From: Alphaproteobacteria bacterium
GTDB taxonomy: Bacteria; Pseudomonadota; Alphaproteobacteria; Rhizobiales; Aestuariivirgaceae
DNA length: 17,040 bases
Assembly (NCBI GenBank): GCA_026400595.1
Contig: JAPLOT010000338.1
Span: 1-17,040 of the forward strand
Direction of reading: 5' to 3'
The notes beneath the pieces were generated by a model that saw nothing but the letters and a program-made list of their open reading frames with translations, ran no database searches and was not told where the DNA came from. Each line of letters opens with the position of its first letter. Within the stretch, counting starts at the first letter, position 1. The position numbers were made by a program, and so were the translations under genes. Below, one piece after another: positions 1 through 7,667 of this stretch.

Positions 1-642
1 GCAAGGGGCGGCGTCATCATCTCGTCGGCGACCATGTCGCCCGACGATGCGCGGCAGCTGGCGGGGCGCGCCGAAGCGCTCGGCCTTCACTATCTCGACG
101 CGCCCATCAGCGGCGGCGCGGCCAGGGCTGCGGCCGGTGAGCTTACCGTCATGGCGTCCGGAACGCCGCAGGCCTTCGCAACTGCTCGGCCAGCGCTCGA
201 GGCAATGGCTGCAACGGTCTACGAACTGGGCGACACCGCCGGCACCGGTGCTGCCTTCAAGATGGTGAACCAGCTGCTCGCCGGCGTTCACATCGCCGCC
301 GCTTGCGAGGCGATGACCTTCGCCGCGAAGCTGGGTCTCGACCTTGCCACCGTCTACAAGGTCATCACCGCATCGGCGGGCAACAGCTGGATGTTCGAGA
401 ACCGCGTGCCGCATATTCTCGACGGCGACTATTCCCCGCGCAGCGCGGTGGAGATCTTCACCAAGGATCTGGGGATCGTCAGCGACATGGGCCGCAAGGA
501 GAAGTTCCCGCTCTCGATCGCTGCGACGGCGCTGCAGATGTTCCTGATGACCGCGGCCTCCGGCATGGCCAAGGACGATGACGCATCGGTGGCACGCATG
601 ATCGCGCGGATGACCGGCATCGATCTCCCGCCGGCCGGGTGA
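1..642 (+). CDS. ltnD: NAD(P)-dependent 3-hydroxyacid dehydrogenase, L-threonate dehydrogenase (LtnD)-like, 5' truncated
   Basis: The reading frame is open from base 1, so the start and the N-terminal Rossmann GxGxxG region lie outside the window; 213 codons remain of a family usually near 300 residues. What is visible is the substrate-binding motif DAPISGG, the catalytic lysine in the FKMVNQLL motif (lysine codon at 259-261), and the late KDLGI motif of the beta-hydroxyacid dehydrogenase family. The C-terminal half is the all-helical domain. The pattern ENRVPHILDGDYSP...FTKDLGIV with a DDD-rich C-terminus resembles LtnD, which oxidises L-threonate to 2-oxo-tetronate in the four-carbon sugar-acid pathway. 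Related tartronate-semialdehyde reductases and 3-hydroxyisobutyrate dehydrogenases are the alternatives. The family call is firm; the substrate is inferred. A 364-bp gap separates it from the transporter operon, so it may be a separate transcript. Confidence 0.85.
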   Translation, partial: ARGGVIISSATMSPDDARQLAGRAEALGLHYLDAPISGGAARAAAGELTVMASGTPQAFATARPALEAMAATVYELGDTAGTGAAFKMVNQLLAGVHIAAACEAMTFAAKLGLDLATVYKVITASAGNSWMFENRVPHILDGDYSPRSAVEIFTKDLGIVSDMGRKEKFPLSIAATALQMFLMTAASGMAKDDDASVARMIARMTGIDLPPAG

Positions 643-699
643 GTGCCGCGCGCACCAGCGGCATCGGCCTCTTGATTCACGATGCATGACTCGGCTCGA

Positions 700-714
700 T
701 GCTGCGCCGCAGCA
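700..714. terminator. Compact inverted repeat after the dehydrogenase gene; possible transcript end
   Basis: TGCTGCG and CGCAGCA pair perfectly around a single C, giving a 6-bp stem with a GCC loop, 58 bp after the dehydrogenase stop codon. There is no T-run after it, so it is not a standard intrinsic terminator. It could be a processing or Rho-assisted end, or a protein-binding palindrome. Confidence 0.3.
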
Positions 715-885
715 GATAAGTCCCTGATCTACCATTGACCGTTCATCGTGACGGGATAAGTTGATCGGCAACACCCATGCGATCGGTCGGCAGGTCGCAC
801 TGCCTCCAGTTATCGCGGGTGATTCTTGCCGCCTCGGCGGCGGCGGACGTGATTTGTTTTGTGGGGGACGTCGCGGCGCCAGAAC

Positions 886-897
886 GAAAGCGCTCTC
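886..897. promoter_or_regulatory. LacI-family operator-like palindrome
   Basis: GAAAGCGCTCTC differs at one position from the perfect palindrome GAAAGCGCTTTC. A central CG with flanking A and T positions is the classic LacI/GalR-family half-site layout. It lies 109 bp before the GTG start of the binding-protein gene, a sensible place for control of a sugar-type ABC operon. No LacI-type gene is in the window. This call is pattern-based only. Confidence 0.4.
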
Positions 898-947
898 TGA
901 AATCGCGAAGAACTGGATATGCGGAGTCGTGCCCCCGCGATTCAAAC

Positions 948-972
948 CCCAGCGGCGGAAAGTTCCGCTGGG
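948..972 (+). promoter_or_regulatory. 5'-UTR stem-loop of the binding-protein mRNA
   Basis: CCCAGCGG (948-955) and CCGCTGGG (965-972) form a perfect 8-bp stem with a 9-nt loop. The hairpin ends 21 nt before the Shine-Dalgarno sequence. No T-run follows, so it is more likely a transcript-stabilising or translation-modulating leader element than a terminator. Confidence 0.45.
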
Positions 973-1006
973 CAGACGACAACAACAACAGATGGGAGGA
1001 CGTGCC

Positions 1007-2134
1007 GTGGTCAGACGTTTCTTGAAAGTGCTTACCGGAACAGTTGCGGCCTTGAGCTTTGCGACTTCCGCCATCGCAGGTCCGGAGGTCGTCTCCGGAC
1101 CGGGCGTTCAGCCGGAATGCTTTGCGCCGCTTTCGGCCGAGACGAAGTTCCTGAAGTTCCCGAAGAAGGAAGGGCCCTATCGCATCGCGCTGGCCAACGG
1201 CTTCGTGGGCAATACCTGGCGCATCCAGATGATCAAGACGGCCAAGGCCTATTCGGAGCAGCCTGACGTCGCCAAGGACATCAAGGAACTCAAGGTCGTG
1301 TCGACGGGCACCGACGTCGCAGCCCAGATCGCCGCCATCGATAACTTCATCAACTCGGGCTATGATGCCATCCTCACCATCGCGGTGAACCCGACGGCCT
1401 TCACGCCCGTGATCAAGCGCGCCAACAAGGCAGGCGTGGTGCTGGTCGCCTTCGACAATACTTTCGACAGCGACGAAGTCATCCAGGTCAACGAGAACCA
1501 GTTCCAGATCGGCGTCATCAACGGGACCTGGATCAAGAAGAACGTGCCGAATGGCGGCAAGATCCTCGAAGTGCGCGGTCTGCCGGGCAACTCGGTGGAC
1601 CGTGACCGCCACCTCGGCATCCGCAGCGTGCTGGAAGCCGCCGACGGGCCGAAGTACGAGATCATCGAAGTGGTCGGCAACTGGGATGACGGCACCGCGC
1701 AGAAGGTGACCGCCGATGCCATCGCCGTGCACAAGAAGTTCGACGGCGTGACGGTGCAGGGCGGCTCGACCGGGACCGTCCGTGCCCTGATGGATGCCGG
1801 ACATCCCTTCGTGCCGGTGGCCGGCGAGGCCGAGAACGGCTTCCGCAAGCTCTGCGCGGAGAATGCCGACAAGGGCCTGCTGTGTTCCTCGGCCGGCCAG
1901 TCTCCGGGCCTCGTCGCCATCGCCATGAAGACGGCGATCGAAGCCCTGAAGGGCGAGACGCTGCCGCAGTTCGTCTCGGTGCCGATCCCGCTGGTCGAGC
2001 ATCCCGACTTCAAGGCTGATGTGAACTTCTTCCCGGCATTGACGGACAACTTCTTCAACTCGAATGATTTCCCGCCCTGTGGCGTGAACATCCTTGCCAC
2101 CGACATCATGGGCAAGTCCGAGGCTGACAACTGA
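1007..2134 (+). CDS. Periplasmic substrate-binding protein of a CUT2-type (sugar-like) ABC transporter
   Basis: This exported protein should capture the ligand and hand it to the two permeases encoded downstream. The GTG at 1007 is chosen because GGGAGGA at 994-1000 sits 6 nt before it; the in-frame ATG at 992 overlaps that site. The 375-residue product opens with a signal peptide (MVRRFLKVLTGTVAAL..., AxA cleavage after residue 24). A Peripla_BP_4-type fold follows, with the ALANGFVGNTWR strand-loop near 61-72 and NPTAF and FDN motifs in the first lobe. About 32 mature residues precede the first core strand, a longer lead than in RbsB-type proteins. Cysteines lie at 38, 283, 293 and 358. No lipobox is seen. 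The ligand cannot be read from sequence; the context argues for a hydroxy acid, sugar acid or amide rather than a plain sugar. Confidence 0.9.
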   Translation: MVRRFLKVLTGTVAALSFATSAIAGPEVVSGPGVQPECFAPLSAETKFLKFPKKEGPYRIALANGFVGNTWRIQMIKTAKAYSEQPDVAKDIKELKVVSTGTDVAAQIAAIDNFINSGYDAILTIAVNPTAFTPVIKRANKAGVVLVAFDNTFDSDEVIQVNENQFQIGVINGTWIKKNVPNGGKILEVRGLPGNSVDRDRHLGIRSVLEAADGPKYEIIEVVGNWDDGTAQKVTADAIAVHKKFDGVTVQGGSTGTVRALMDAGHPFVPVAGEAENGFRKLCAENADKGLLCSSAGQSPGLVAIAMKTAIEALKGETLPQFVSVPIPLVEHPDFKADVNFFPALTDNFFNSNDFPPCGVNILATDIMGKSEADN

Positions 2135-2155
2135 GAGCAGTGCGGATCGGGCAAT

Positions 2156-2187
2156 GCCTGGCGGATGGCTCCGGCCATCCGTCAGGC
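2156..2187 (+). promoter_or_regulatory. Very strong intercistronic hairpin between binding protein and ATPase genes
   Basis: GCCTGGCGGATGGC (2156-2169) pairs with GCCATCCGTCAGGC (2174-2187) through 14 bp with a single G-U wobble, capped by a TCCG tetraloop. It begins 21 nt after the binding-protein stop and ends 18 nt before the ATPase start. No T-run follows. Such hairpins in ABC operons commonly protect the upstream mRNA or partly terminate, so that binding protein outnumbers membrane components. That role here is inferred. Confidence 0.65.
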
Positions 2188-2205
2188 TGCCTTCCGGCCC
2201 AGGCC

Positions 2206-3735
2206 ATGACTGAACGCACTCCGCTTCTCGAACTCAAGGGCGTCTCCAAGCGCTACGGCGGTATCGCCGCGCTGACGGATGTCGACTTCAAGGCCTATTC
2301 CGGCGAGATCCACGCTGTTCTGGGCGAAAATGGCGCCGGCAAATCCACGCTCATCAAGATCGCCTCGGGCGTGACCGACGCCAGCGAGGGCGAAGTCCTG
2401 GTCAATGGTACACCCTTCAGGTTCCGCTCCCCGACCGATGCCATGAGGGCCGGGGTGGTCTGCGTCTTCCAGGAGCTCTCGCTGCTCCCCGACATGACGG
2501 TTGCCGACAATCTTTCCATGGCCGGCACGCCGACGCGCGGCGGCTTCATCGACCAGAAGGCGCAGCGCGCGCGCGCCGTGGAATTGCTGAAGCGGGTGGG
2601 CTGCGAGGACGTGCATCCGCTCGAACTGGTCAAGAACCTGCCCCTGTCGCGCCGCCAGATGGTGGAAATCGCCAAGGCGCTGGCCAAGAAGCCCAAGCTG
2701 CTCATCCTTGACGAAGCCACGTCGGCGCTGACCGCAAAGGACGTCGAACGCATCTATCTCATCATCCGCGAGCTGCGCGAGGAAGGCGTGGGCATTCTCT
2801 ACGTGTCGCACCGCATGCACGAGATCGAGGAACTGGCCGATGTGGCCACGGTCTTCCGCAACGGCCGCAAGATCGAGACCTTCAAGAAGGGTGCGCGCAG
2901 CGTCAACGAGATCATCCAGATGATGATCGGCCGCGAGGTCACGCATCACTATCCGCCCAAGCCGCCCTTCGACGACAGCCGCCAGCCCGCGCTGACGGTT
3001 TCGAACCTGTCCTGGGGACACGACCTGAACGGTATCTCGTTCACCGCCGGCAAGGGCGAGATCGTGGGACTCGGCGGCCTCGACGGCCAGGGCCAGCGCG
3101 AACTGCTGCTCGCCCTCTTCGGCGTGCTCAAGGGCGTCGAGGGAACGGTCAGCGTCGATGGCCGGAGCCTGCAGCTCTCCGGGCCGCGCAGCGCCATGAC
3201 TGCGCCGCTGCCGCTGGCGCTGATCCCGGAAGACCGCAAGGTCGAAGGCCTGATGCTGCCGATGAGCGTGCGGGACAATCTGACGCTTGCCTCGCTGCAG
3301 CAGCTGCGCAGCGGCCTTGGCATCGACACGGAGAGGGAAACCGCCGCCGTCAACGAGATGGTCGCGCGAATGCAGATCAAGGCGCCCGATACATCGGCCG
3401 CAGTGGGCACGCTCTCCGGCGGCAATCAGCAGAAGGTGGTTCTCGCCAAGTGGCTGATGACCGATCCCGGCATCATTCTCCTCAATGATCCCACGCGCGG
3501 CATCGACGTGGGCACCAAGCAGGAAATCTACCGCCTGCTGCGCAACCTCGCCGCCGAGGGCAAGACGATCGTCTTCTACTCCACCGACTATGCCGAACTC
3601 ATTGGCTGCTGCGACAAGGTCCTGATCCTTTACGGCGGCCGCATCACGCGCGAGCTGAAGGGCGAGGACTGCACCGAGCACAACATCGTGGCCGGCGCGC
3701 TCAATGTGAACCCCGTTCCGGAGAAAGCCGCGTGA
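2206..3735 (+). CDS. CUT2-type ABC transporter ATP-binding protein, two nucleotide-binding domains (RbsA/MglA-like)
   Basis: The 509-residue protein powers import. The first domain has Walker A GENGAGKST (40-48), Q-loop glutamine 89, signature LSRRQ (147-151), Walker B LLILDE (165-170) and switch histidine 202. The second domain has a degenerate Walker A (GLDGQGQRE, no P-loop lysine), intact signature LSGGN (403-407) and Walker B LLND (425-428) instead of LLDE. One composite ATP site (first Walker motifs plus second signature) therefore looks active and the other degenerate, as is usual for this family. The ATG at 2206 is chosen because the frame open from GTG 2140 would run through the strong hairpin and the family begins near here; the ribosome binding site is weak. 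The gene overlaps the next by GTGA. Confidence 0.93.
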   Translation: MTERTPLLELKGVSKRYGGIAALTDVDFKAYSGEIHAVLGENGAGKSTLIKIASGVTDASEGEVLVNGTPFRFRSPTDAMRAGVVCVFQELSLLPDMTVADNLSMAGTPTRGGFIDQKAQRARAVELLKRVGCEDVHPLELVKNLPLSRRQMVEIAKALAKKPKLLILDEATSALTAKDVERIYLIIRELREEGVGILYVSHRMHEIEELADVATVFRNGRKIETFKKGARSVNEIIQMMIGREVTHHYPPKPPFDDSRQPALTVSNLSWGHDLNGISFTAGKGEIVGLGGLDGQGQRELLLALFGVLKGVEGTVSVDGRSLQLSGPRSAMTAPLPLALIPEDRKVEGLMLPMSVRDNLTLASLQQLRSGLGIDTERETAAVNEMVARMQIKAPDTSAAVGTLSGGNQQKVVLAKWLMTDPGIILLNDPTRGIDVGTKQEIYRLLRNLAAEGKTIVFYSTDYAELIGCCDKVLILYGGRITRELKGEDCTEHNIVAGALNVNPVPEKAA

Positions 3736-4712
3736 GCGACTGGCGCTACCATATCTCGCACAATCTCGGAACGCTGACGGCGGTTGGCCTTTTCGCCGTG
3801 ATGTTCACCATCTACATCAGCAATCACGAGGCTGGCCTGACGCCCGCGGTCGCCACGACGGCGGCCAACAAGGCCGTGCTGCTGGCGCTGGTCGCCATGG
3901 CGCAGACCATCCCGGTGCTGACGCGTGGGCTGGACCTCTCGGTCGGCTCGGTCTTCGTGCTGGCAAACTGCCTCGCCTCGGCGATCGTGGTCGGCACCAT
4001 CGGGCAGGGCCTGCTGGGTTGCGTCGCCGTTCTGCTGCTGGGCATCGTCTGCGGCTTCGTCAATGGCGCCATCGTGGTCTGGGGACGGCTGCAACCGATC
4101 ATCACCACGCTTGCGACCGGCGCGATTTTCTACGGCATCGCCCTGTGGATCAGGCCCACGCCCGGCGGCGACGTGCAGTATGACATTGCCGACTTCGTGG
4201 CCGGGCAGCTCTTCGGCGTCGTGCCGACGGCGCTGGTCGTCCTTCTGCTGGTGGTCCTGCTGGTGTGGATCCCCTATCGCAGTTCGCCGCTGGGCCGCGG
4301 GGCCTATGCCGTCGGCTCCAACGAGCAGGCGGCCTACATGTCGGGCGTGCCGGTGGAGAAGGCCAAGATCGCTGCCTATACGCTGGCCGGGTTCCTTGCC
4401 TCGCTGGGCGGCCTCATCCTCACCTTCAACACCTATTCGGGCGAAGCATCAGCCGCCATCGGCGGCACCTATACGCTGAATTCCATCGCCGCCGTGGTGA
4501 TCGGCGGCACCTCGCTGTTCGGCGGCTGGGGATCGGCCATCGGATCGATCTTCGGCGCCTTCGTGCTGCGCACCATCGAGGACCTGCTCTTCGTCTTCGA
4601 CCTGCCGCCGCTGTGGCAGCCGCTGTTCCAGGGCGTGGTACTGCTGGTCGCCATCAGCCTCGGTGCCATCCGTGTCTTCCGCATCCGCAACCGCCTGGAA
4701 CTCTTCACATGA
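3732..4712 (+). CDS. CUT2-type ABC transporter permease 1 (BPD_transp_2)
   Basis: This is an inner-membrane channel subunit of 326 residues with about eight to ten hydrophobic segments, for example around 13-30, 94-116, 164-181 and 301-316. The family motif GLDLSVGS (66-73) and the cytoplasmic coupling region GRGAYAVGSNEQAAYMSG (188-205) are clear, followed by the conserved IAAVVIGGTSLFGG (252-265). The GTG start at 3732 overlaps the ATPase stop in GTGA, and its own stop overlaps the next start in ATGA, so translation of the three membrane-complex genes is probably coupled. It most likely pairs with permease 2 as a heterodimer. Confidence 0.93.
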   Translation: MSDWRYHISHNLGTLTAVGLFAVMFTIYISNHEAGLTPAVATTAANKAVLLALVAMAQTIPVLTRGLDLSVGSVFVLANCLASAIVVGTIGQGLLGCVAVLLLGIVCGFVNGAIVVWGRLQPIITTLATGAIFYGIALWIRPTPGGDVQYDIADFVAGQLFGVVPTALVVLLLVVLLVWIPYRSSPLGRGAYAVGSNEQAAYMSGVPVEKAKIAAYTLAGFLASLGGLILTFNTYSGEASAAIGGTYTLNSIAAVVIGGTSLFGGWGSAIGSIFGAFVLRTIEDLLFVFDLPPLWQPLFQGVVLLVAISLGAIRVFRIRNRLELFT

Positions 4713-5677
4713 ACGTCGCTGCCGCAACCCAGAAGATTGGCCTCGACGTTCCGGTGATGGTGGCCTTCGGCTGCATCATCGTCATCCTGCTGGCGGGCTC
4801 GCTCTATTCGCCCGAATTCCTGTCGCTCGACTATCTCCTGCAGCAGCTCCAGGTGGGCGCCTTCCTCGGCATCATCGCCTCGGGCGCCATGATGGTGATC
4901 CTGCTGGGCCATATCGACCTGTCCATTCCCTGGACGGTGACGCTGGGCGCCATGATGGCGACCGCCCTGGGCGGCTGGATCGGACCGGCGGGCGTGTGGC
5001 TTGCCATCCCCTTCGGCGTGCTCTGCGGCGCCTTCATCGGCGTGTTGAATGGCCTGGGCGTCGCTTATCTGCGGCTGCCCTCCATGATCTTCACACTCGG
5101 CATGAATGCGGTGGTGCAGGGTCTGATGGTGCTGCACACCGGCGGCTTCGCGCCGCAGGACCATGCGACCGACGCCATGCATTTCCTGGCGGTAAAGCGT
5201 TCGATCCTCGGCATTCCCAACGCCCTCTTCGTCTGGCTCTTCGTCGGCCTCATCGTGATCTTCCTGCTGCGGCGCACCGCCTTCGGCCGCGCCGTCTATG
5301 CCATCGGCAACCGCGAGTCCGTCGCCTATCTGTCGGGCATCAACACCAACGCCGTGCTGATCGGATGCTTTGCCTTCTGCGGCGCCTGCGCGGCCTTCGC
5401 GGGCGTGTTGCTGGCCGGTTACTCGACCAAGGCCTATCAGGCCATGGGTGACCCCTATCTGCTGCCGGCCATTGCCGCCGTCGTACTTGGCGGCACCAAT
5501 ATTCTGGGCGGGCGCGGCAACTATCTGGGCACCATCGCCGGTGTCATCCTGATTACCCTGTTGCAGTCGATCCTCTCGGTCATGCAGATGCCGGAGGCTG
5601 GCCGCCAGGTGATCTACGGGTCGGTGATCATCGGCATGCTGCTGCTTTACGGACGAGGCGCGCGAACACGGAGTTGA
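4709..5677 (+). CDS. CUT2-type ABC transporter permease 2 (BPD_transp_2)
   Basis: This is the second channel subunit, 322 residues and strongly hydrophobic throughout. The coupling region GRAVYAIGNRESVAYLSG (193-210) and IAAVVLGGTNILGG (255-268) match permease 1, so the two are paralogues. The motif that reads GLDLSVGS in permease 1 is GHIDLSIPW here (67-75), a change in the conserved membrane motif. The ATG at 4709 overlaps the previous stop; the frame stays open upstream to 4265 but that part lies inside permease 1 in another frame and is ignored. The stop is followed 12 nt later by the start of the amidohydrolase gene, with a good ribosome binding site between. Confidence 0.93.
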   Translation: MNVAAATQKIGLDVPVMVAFGCIIVILLAGSLYSPEFLSLDYLLQQLQVGAFLGIIASGAMMVILLGHIDLSIPWTVTLGAMMATALGGWIGPAGVWLAIPFGVLCGAFIGVLNGLGVAYLRLPSMIFTLGMNAVVQGLMVLHTGGFAPQDHATDAMHFLAVKRSILGIPNALFVWLFVGLIVIFLLRRTAFGRAVYAIGNRESVAYLSGINTNAVLIGCFAFCGACAAFAGVLLAGYSTKAYQAMGDPYLLPAIAAVVLGGTNILGGRGNYLGTIAGVILITLLQSILSVMQMPEAGRQVIYGSVIIGMLLLYGRGARTRS

Positions 5678-5689
5678 CGGGAGGAAAAA

Positions 5690-6970
5690 ATGGCTGCGAT
5701 CCTGTTGCGGAACGTGACGATCTGGGATGGCGAAAATGATGCGGCCTATCCCGGCGAAGTGCTGATCGGCAACCGCATCAAGGCCGTCGCCAGGGCGCGC
5801 AACGAGATCGCGGCTGAGCGGGCCTCCGACATCATCGACGGCGAAGGCATGTTCCTCATGCCGGGCATGGTGGAAGGACATTGCCACCCGAGCTTCGTCG
5901 GAATCTCCACCAACGCCGAACTGGGCCGTATTCCGCCCGAGAAGCATACACTGCTCACCGCCGCCAATGTGAAGCTGCTGCTGGAGCACGGCTTCACCTC
6001 GATCTTCGAGGCGGCCTCGGCCAAGCCGATGATCGGCGTCACCATCCGCGATGCCATCAACGATGGGCTCATCCCCGGTCCGCGCATGCGGGCCGCAAGC
6101 CCCGAAGTCACGACAACCGCCGGCCTGGGCGACGAACGCCGCCGCCACATCCATGAGGAGAGCTTCGGCCTGGTCGCCGATGGCCCCGTCGAGATGCGGC
6201 GTGTGGCCCGGGAATGCGCGCGCGACGGGGTGGACAATCTCAAGATCAACATCTCGGGCGACGAGTTCGTCAGCCACGCCCGCGCCGAGATCACCACGCT
6301 GGAGGACGACGAACTGCAGGCCTTCGTCAGCGTGGCGCATAACTTCGGAAAGATGGTCGCCGCCCATGCGCGATCATCCAAGAGCGTGAAGATGGCGGTC
6401 CGCCACAAGGTGGACTGCATCTACCACTGCGACTTCGCCGATGAGGAAGCGCTCGACCTGCTCGAAAGCGTGAAGGATGAGTCCTTCGTCGGCCCGGCAT
6501 TCGGCCTGGTGCACAACTGCACCATCGAAGGCGAACGCTACGGCTTCAGCCGCGAACTGGCGGAGTCCATGCATCTGTTCCGCAAGTTCGAGGCAACCTG
6601 TGCCACCTACCACGAGATCCGGCGCCGCGGCATCCGCGTCGTGATCGGCGGCGACTATGGCTTTTCGATCACGCCGATGGGCCAGAATGCCCGCGACATC
6701 GGCCATTTCGTGAAATACTTCGGCTACGCGCCCGCCGAGGCCCTGCGCTGCGCCACGAAGATCGGTGCCGAACTGATGGGGCATGGCGGCGAACTCGGGG
6801 TGATCCGCGAAGGCGCGCTGGCCGACCTGCTGCTGGTCGATGGCAATCCGCTGGCCGATCAGACGGTGCTGGTCGGACCGGACCGTTTCCTCATGATCAT
6901 GAAGGATGGCGGCCTCTATCGCGACCCGCGGCAGTCCAGCGGCCGGCGCCAGCGGGCTGCCGCCGAGTGA
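5690..6970 (+). CDS. Metal-dependent amidohydrolase (imidazolonepropionase/dihydroorotase-like superfamily)
   Basis: The 426-residue enzyme begins 4 nt after GGGAGGAAAA, a strong ribosome binding site. It has an N-terminal beta-sandwich strand set (ILLRNVTIWDG), then a TIM barrel with the superfamily metal ligands: HCH at 64-66 (HxH), a candidate bridging lysine at 185 (DNLKINISG), His226 (VAAHARS), His246 (CIYHCDF) and Asp322 (VIGGDYG). The C-terminal GALADLLLVDGNPL closes the sandwich. Such enzymes hydrolyse C-N or lactone bonds in cyclic or linear amides. It carries no signal peptide, so it should act in the cytoplasm on what the transporter brings in. The exact substrate is unknown. The stop overlaps the next start (GTGA). 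Confidence 0.9.
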   Translation: MAAILLRNVTIWDGENDAAYPGEVLIGNRIKAVARARNEIAAERASDIIDGEGMFLMPGMVEGHCHPSFVGISTNAELGRIPPEKHTLLTAANVKLLLEHGFTSIFEAASAKPMIGVTIRDAINDGLIPGPRMRAASPEVTTTAGLGDERRRHIHEESFGLVADGPVEMRRVARECARDGVDNLKINISGDEFVSHARAEITTLEDDELQAFVSVAHNFGKMVAAHARSSKSVKMAVRHKVDCIYHCDFADEEALDLLESVKDESFVGPAFGLVHNCTIEGERYGFSRELAESMHLFRKFEATCATYHEIRRRGIRVVIGGDYGFSITPMGQNARDIGHFVKYFGYAPAEALRCATKIGAELMGHGGELGVIREGALADLLLVDGNPLADQTVLVGPDRFLMIMKDGGLYRDPRQSSGRRQRAAAE

Positions 6971-7653
6971 TCGACGATCCGCCACTCCTGACCATTTCAG
7001 CGACTCCCCGGCGATTGCCGCCGGGCGTCGTTGCGGCCTTCGCGGCAACGCCGGCAAGTTTCATTGTCGATGCCCTCGGCGGCCGCGGCGCCCTGGACTG
7101 GCGGATCAAGCCCATCGGCACGACGCGCCCCTTTGCGGGTTCAGCCTTCACCTGCCATTGCGGCCCGGGCGACAATCTGGCGCTCTGTGCCGCTGTAGCC
7201 GAATGCAAACCCGGCGATGTGATCGTCGCGGCGACAGACGGGTTCACCGGAACCTCGGTGGTCGGCGATCTGCTCCTCGGGATCGCGCGGAACCGGGGGG
7301 CCGTGGCTTTCGTCACCGACGGGCTGGTCCGGGACCAGGCAGACATCGAGGCTCTTGACCTGCCCTGCTATGCCGCAGGGGCGACACCCAACTCGCCGGC
7401 GCGCAATGGCCCGGGCGAGGTGGGGCGGCCCGTGCAGTGCGGCGGCCTCACGATCTCGACCGGCGATCTCGTCATCGGCGACCGCGACGGTGTCGTGGTC
7501 GTGCCTGCCAAGGCCATTGACCAGACGCTTGCACGCCTCGCCGCCGTGAAGGAGTCCGAAGCGGCCATGCTGGCGCGCGTCAAGGCAGGCCTCTCGGAGG
7601 TCGGCTTCGTTGCCGATCTGCTGAAGAGTGACCGCGTGCGCAGAGTGGATTGA
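6967..7653 (+). CDS. RraA / HMG-aldolase family protein (probable class II aldolase or oxo-acid decarboxylase)
   Basis: The 228-residue protein matches the RraA-like fold once called dimethylmenaquinone methyltransferase. The family's active-site signature is present: GDLLLGIARNRG (100-111) followed by TDGLVRD (117-123), with Arg122 and Asp123 equivalent to the substrate- and metal-binding residues of 4-hydroxy-4-methyl-2-oxoglutarate aldolase. The C-terminal GDLVIGDRDGVVVVP (166-180) is also typical. These residues argue for an enzyme rather than an RNase E inhibitor. Such enzymes cleave 4-hydroxy-2-oxo acids to pyruvate and a second carbonyl, or decarboxylate oxaloacetate. The GTG start at 6967 overlaps the amidohydrolase stop. 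A product of the neighbouring hydroxyacid dehydrogenase is a plausible substrate, by inference. Confidence 0.85.
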   Translation: MIDDPPLLTISATPRRLPPGVVAAFAATPASFIVDALGGRGALDWRIKPIGTTRPFAGSAFTCHCGPGDNLALCAAVAECKPGDVIVAATDGFTGTSVVGDLLLGIARNRGAVAFVTDGLVRDQADIEALDLPCYAAGATPNSPARNGPGEVGRPVQCGGLTISTGDLVIGDRDGVVVVPAKAIDQTLARLAAVKESEAAMLARVKAGLSEVGFVADLLKSDRVRRVD

Positions 7654-7667
7654 GAACGGGCTCCGCG

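Larger units (their letters stand above)
643..1006 (+). promoter_or_regulatory. Upstream regulatory region and leader of the transporter operon
   Basis: These 364 bp hold no convincing gene. The frame of the binding protein stays open back to 761, but the upstream residues are arginine- and glycine-rich and precede the signal peptide, so they are not counted as protein. The region contains the inverted repeat at 700-714, a LacI-type operator-like palindrome at 886-897 and a hairpin at 948-972. A CA-rich, probably unstructured stretch (about 973-991) runs up to the ribosome binding site at 994-1000. I could not pick out a convincing -35/-10 pair. Confidence 0.5.

Noticed and set aside
948..972. 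Leader hairpin as an intrinsic terminator
   Set aside because: No T-run follows; the sequence after the stem is CA-rich and leads straight to a ribosome binding site.
761..1006. Longer N-terminus for the binding protein from the TTG at 761 or the ATG at 992
   Set aside because: It would put up to 82 low-complexity residues before the signal peptide, and the ATG at 992 overlaps the GGGAGGA ribosome site that serves GTG 1007.
743..2002. A 419-codon open frame antisense to the binding-protein gene
   Set aside because: It is rich in His, Arg, Asp and Gly with no family pattern, and mirrors the codon bias of the real plus-strand gene, which has a signal peptide and clear family motifs.
2182..3681. 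A 499-codon minus-strand frame opposite the ATPase
   Set aside because: It lies fully under a gene with intact Walker and signature motifs; long antisense frames are expected in GC-rich coding DNA.
4469..6367. A 632-codon minus-strand frame spanning permease 1, permease 2 and the amidohydrolase
   Set aside because: The composition (His, Asp, Gln, Arg runs) is that of an antisense shadow, and it crosses three real genes with well-defined motifs and coupled starts.
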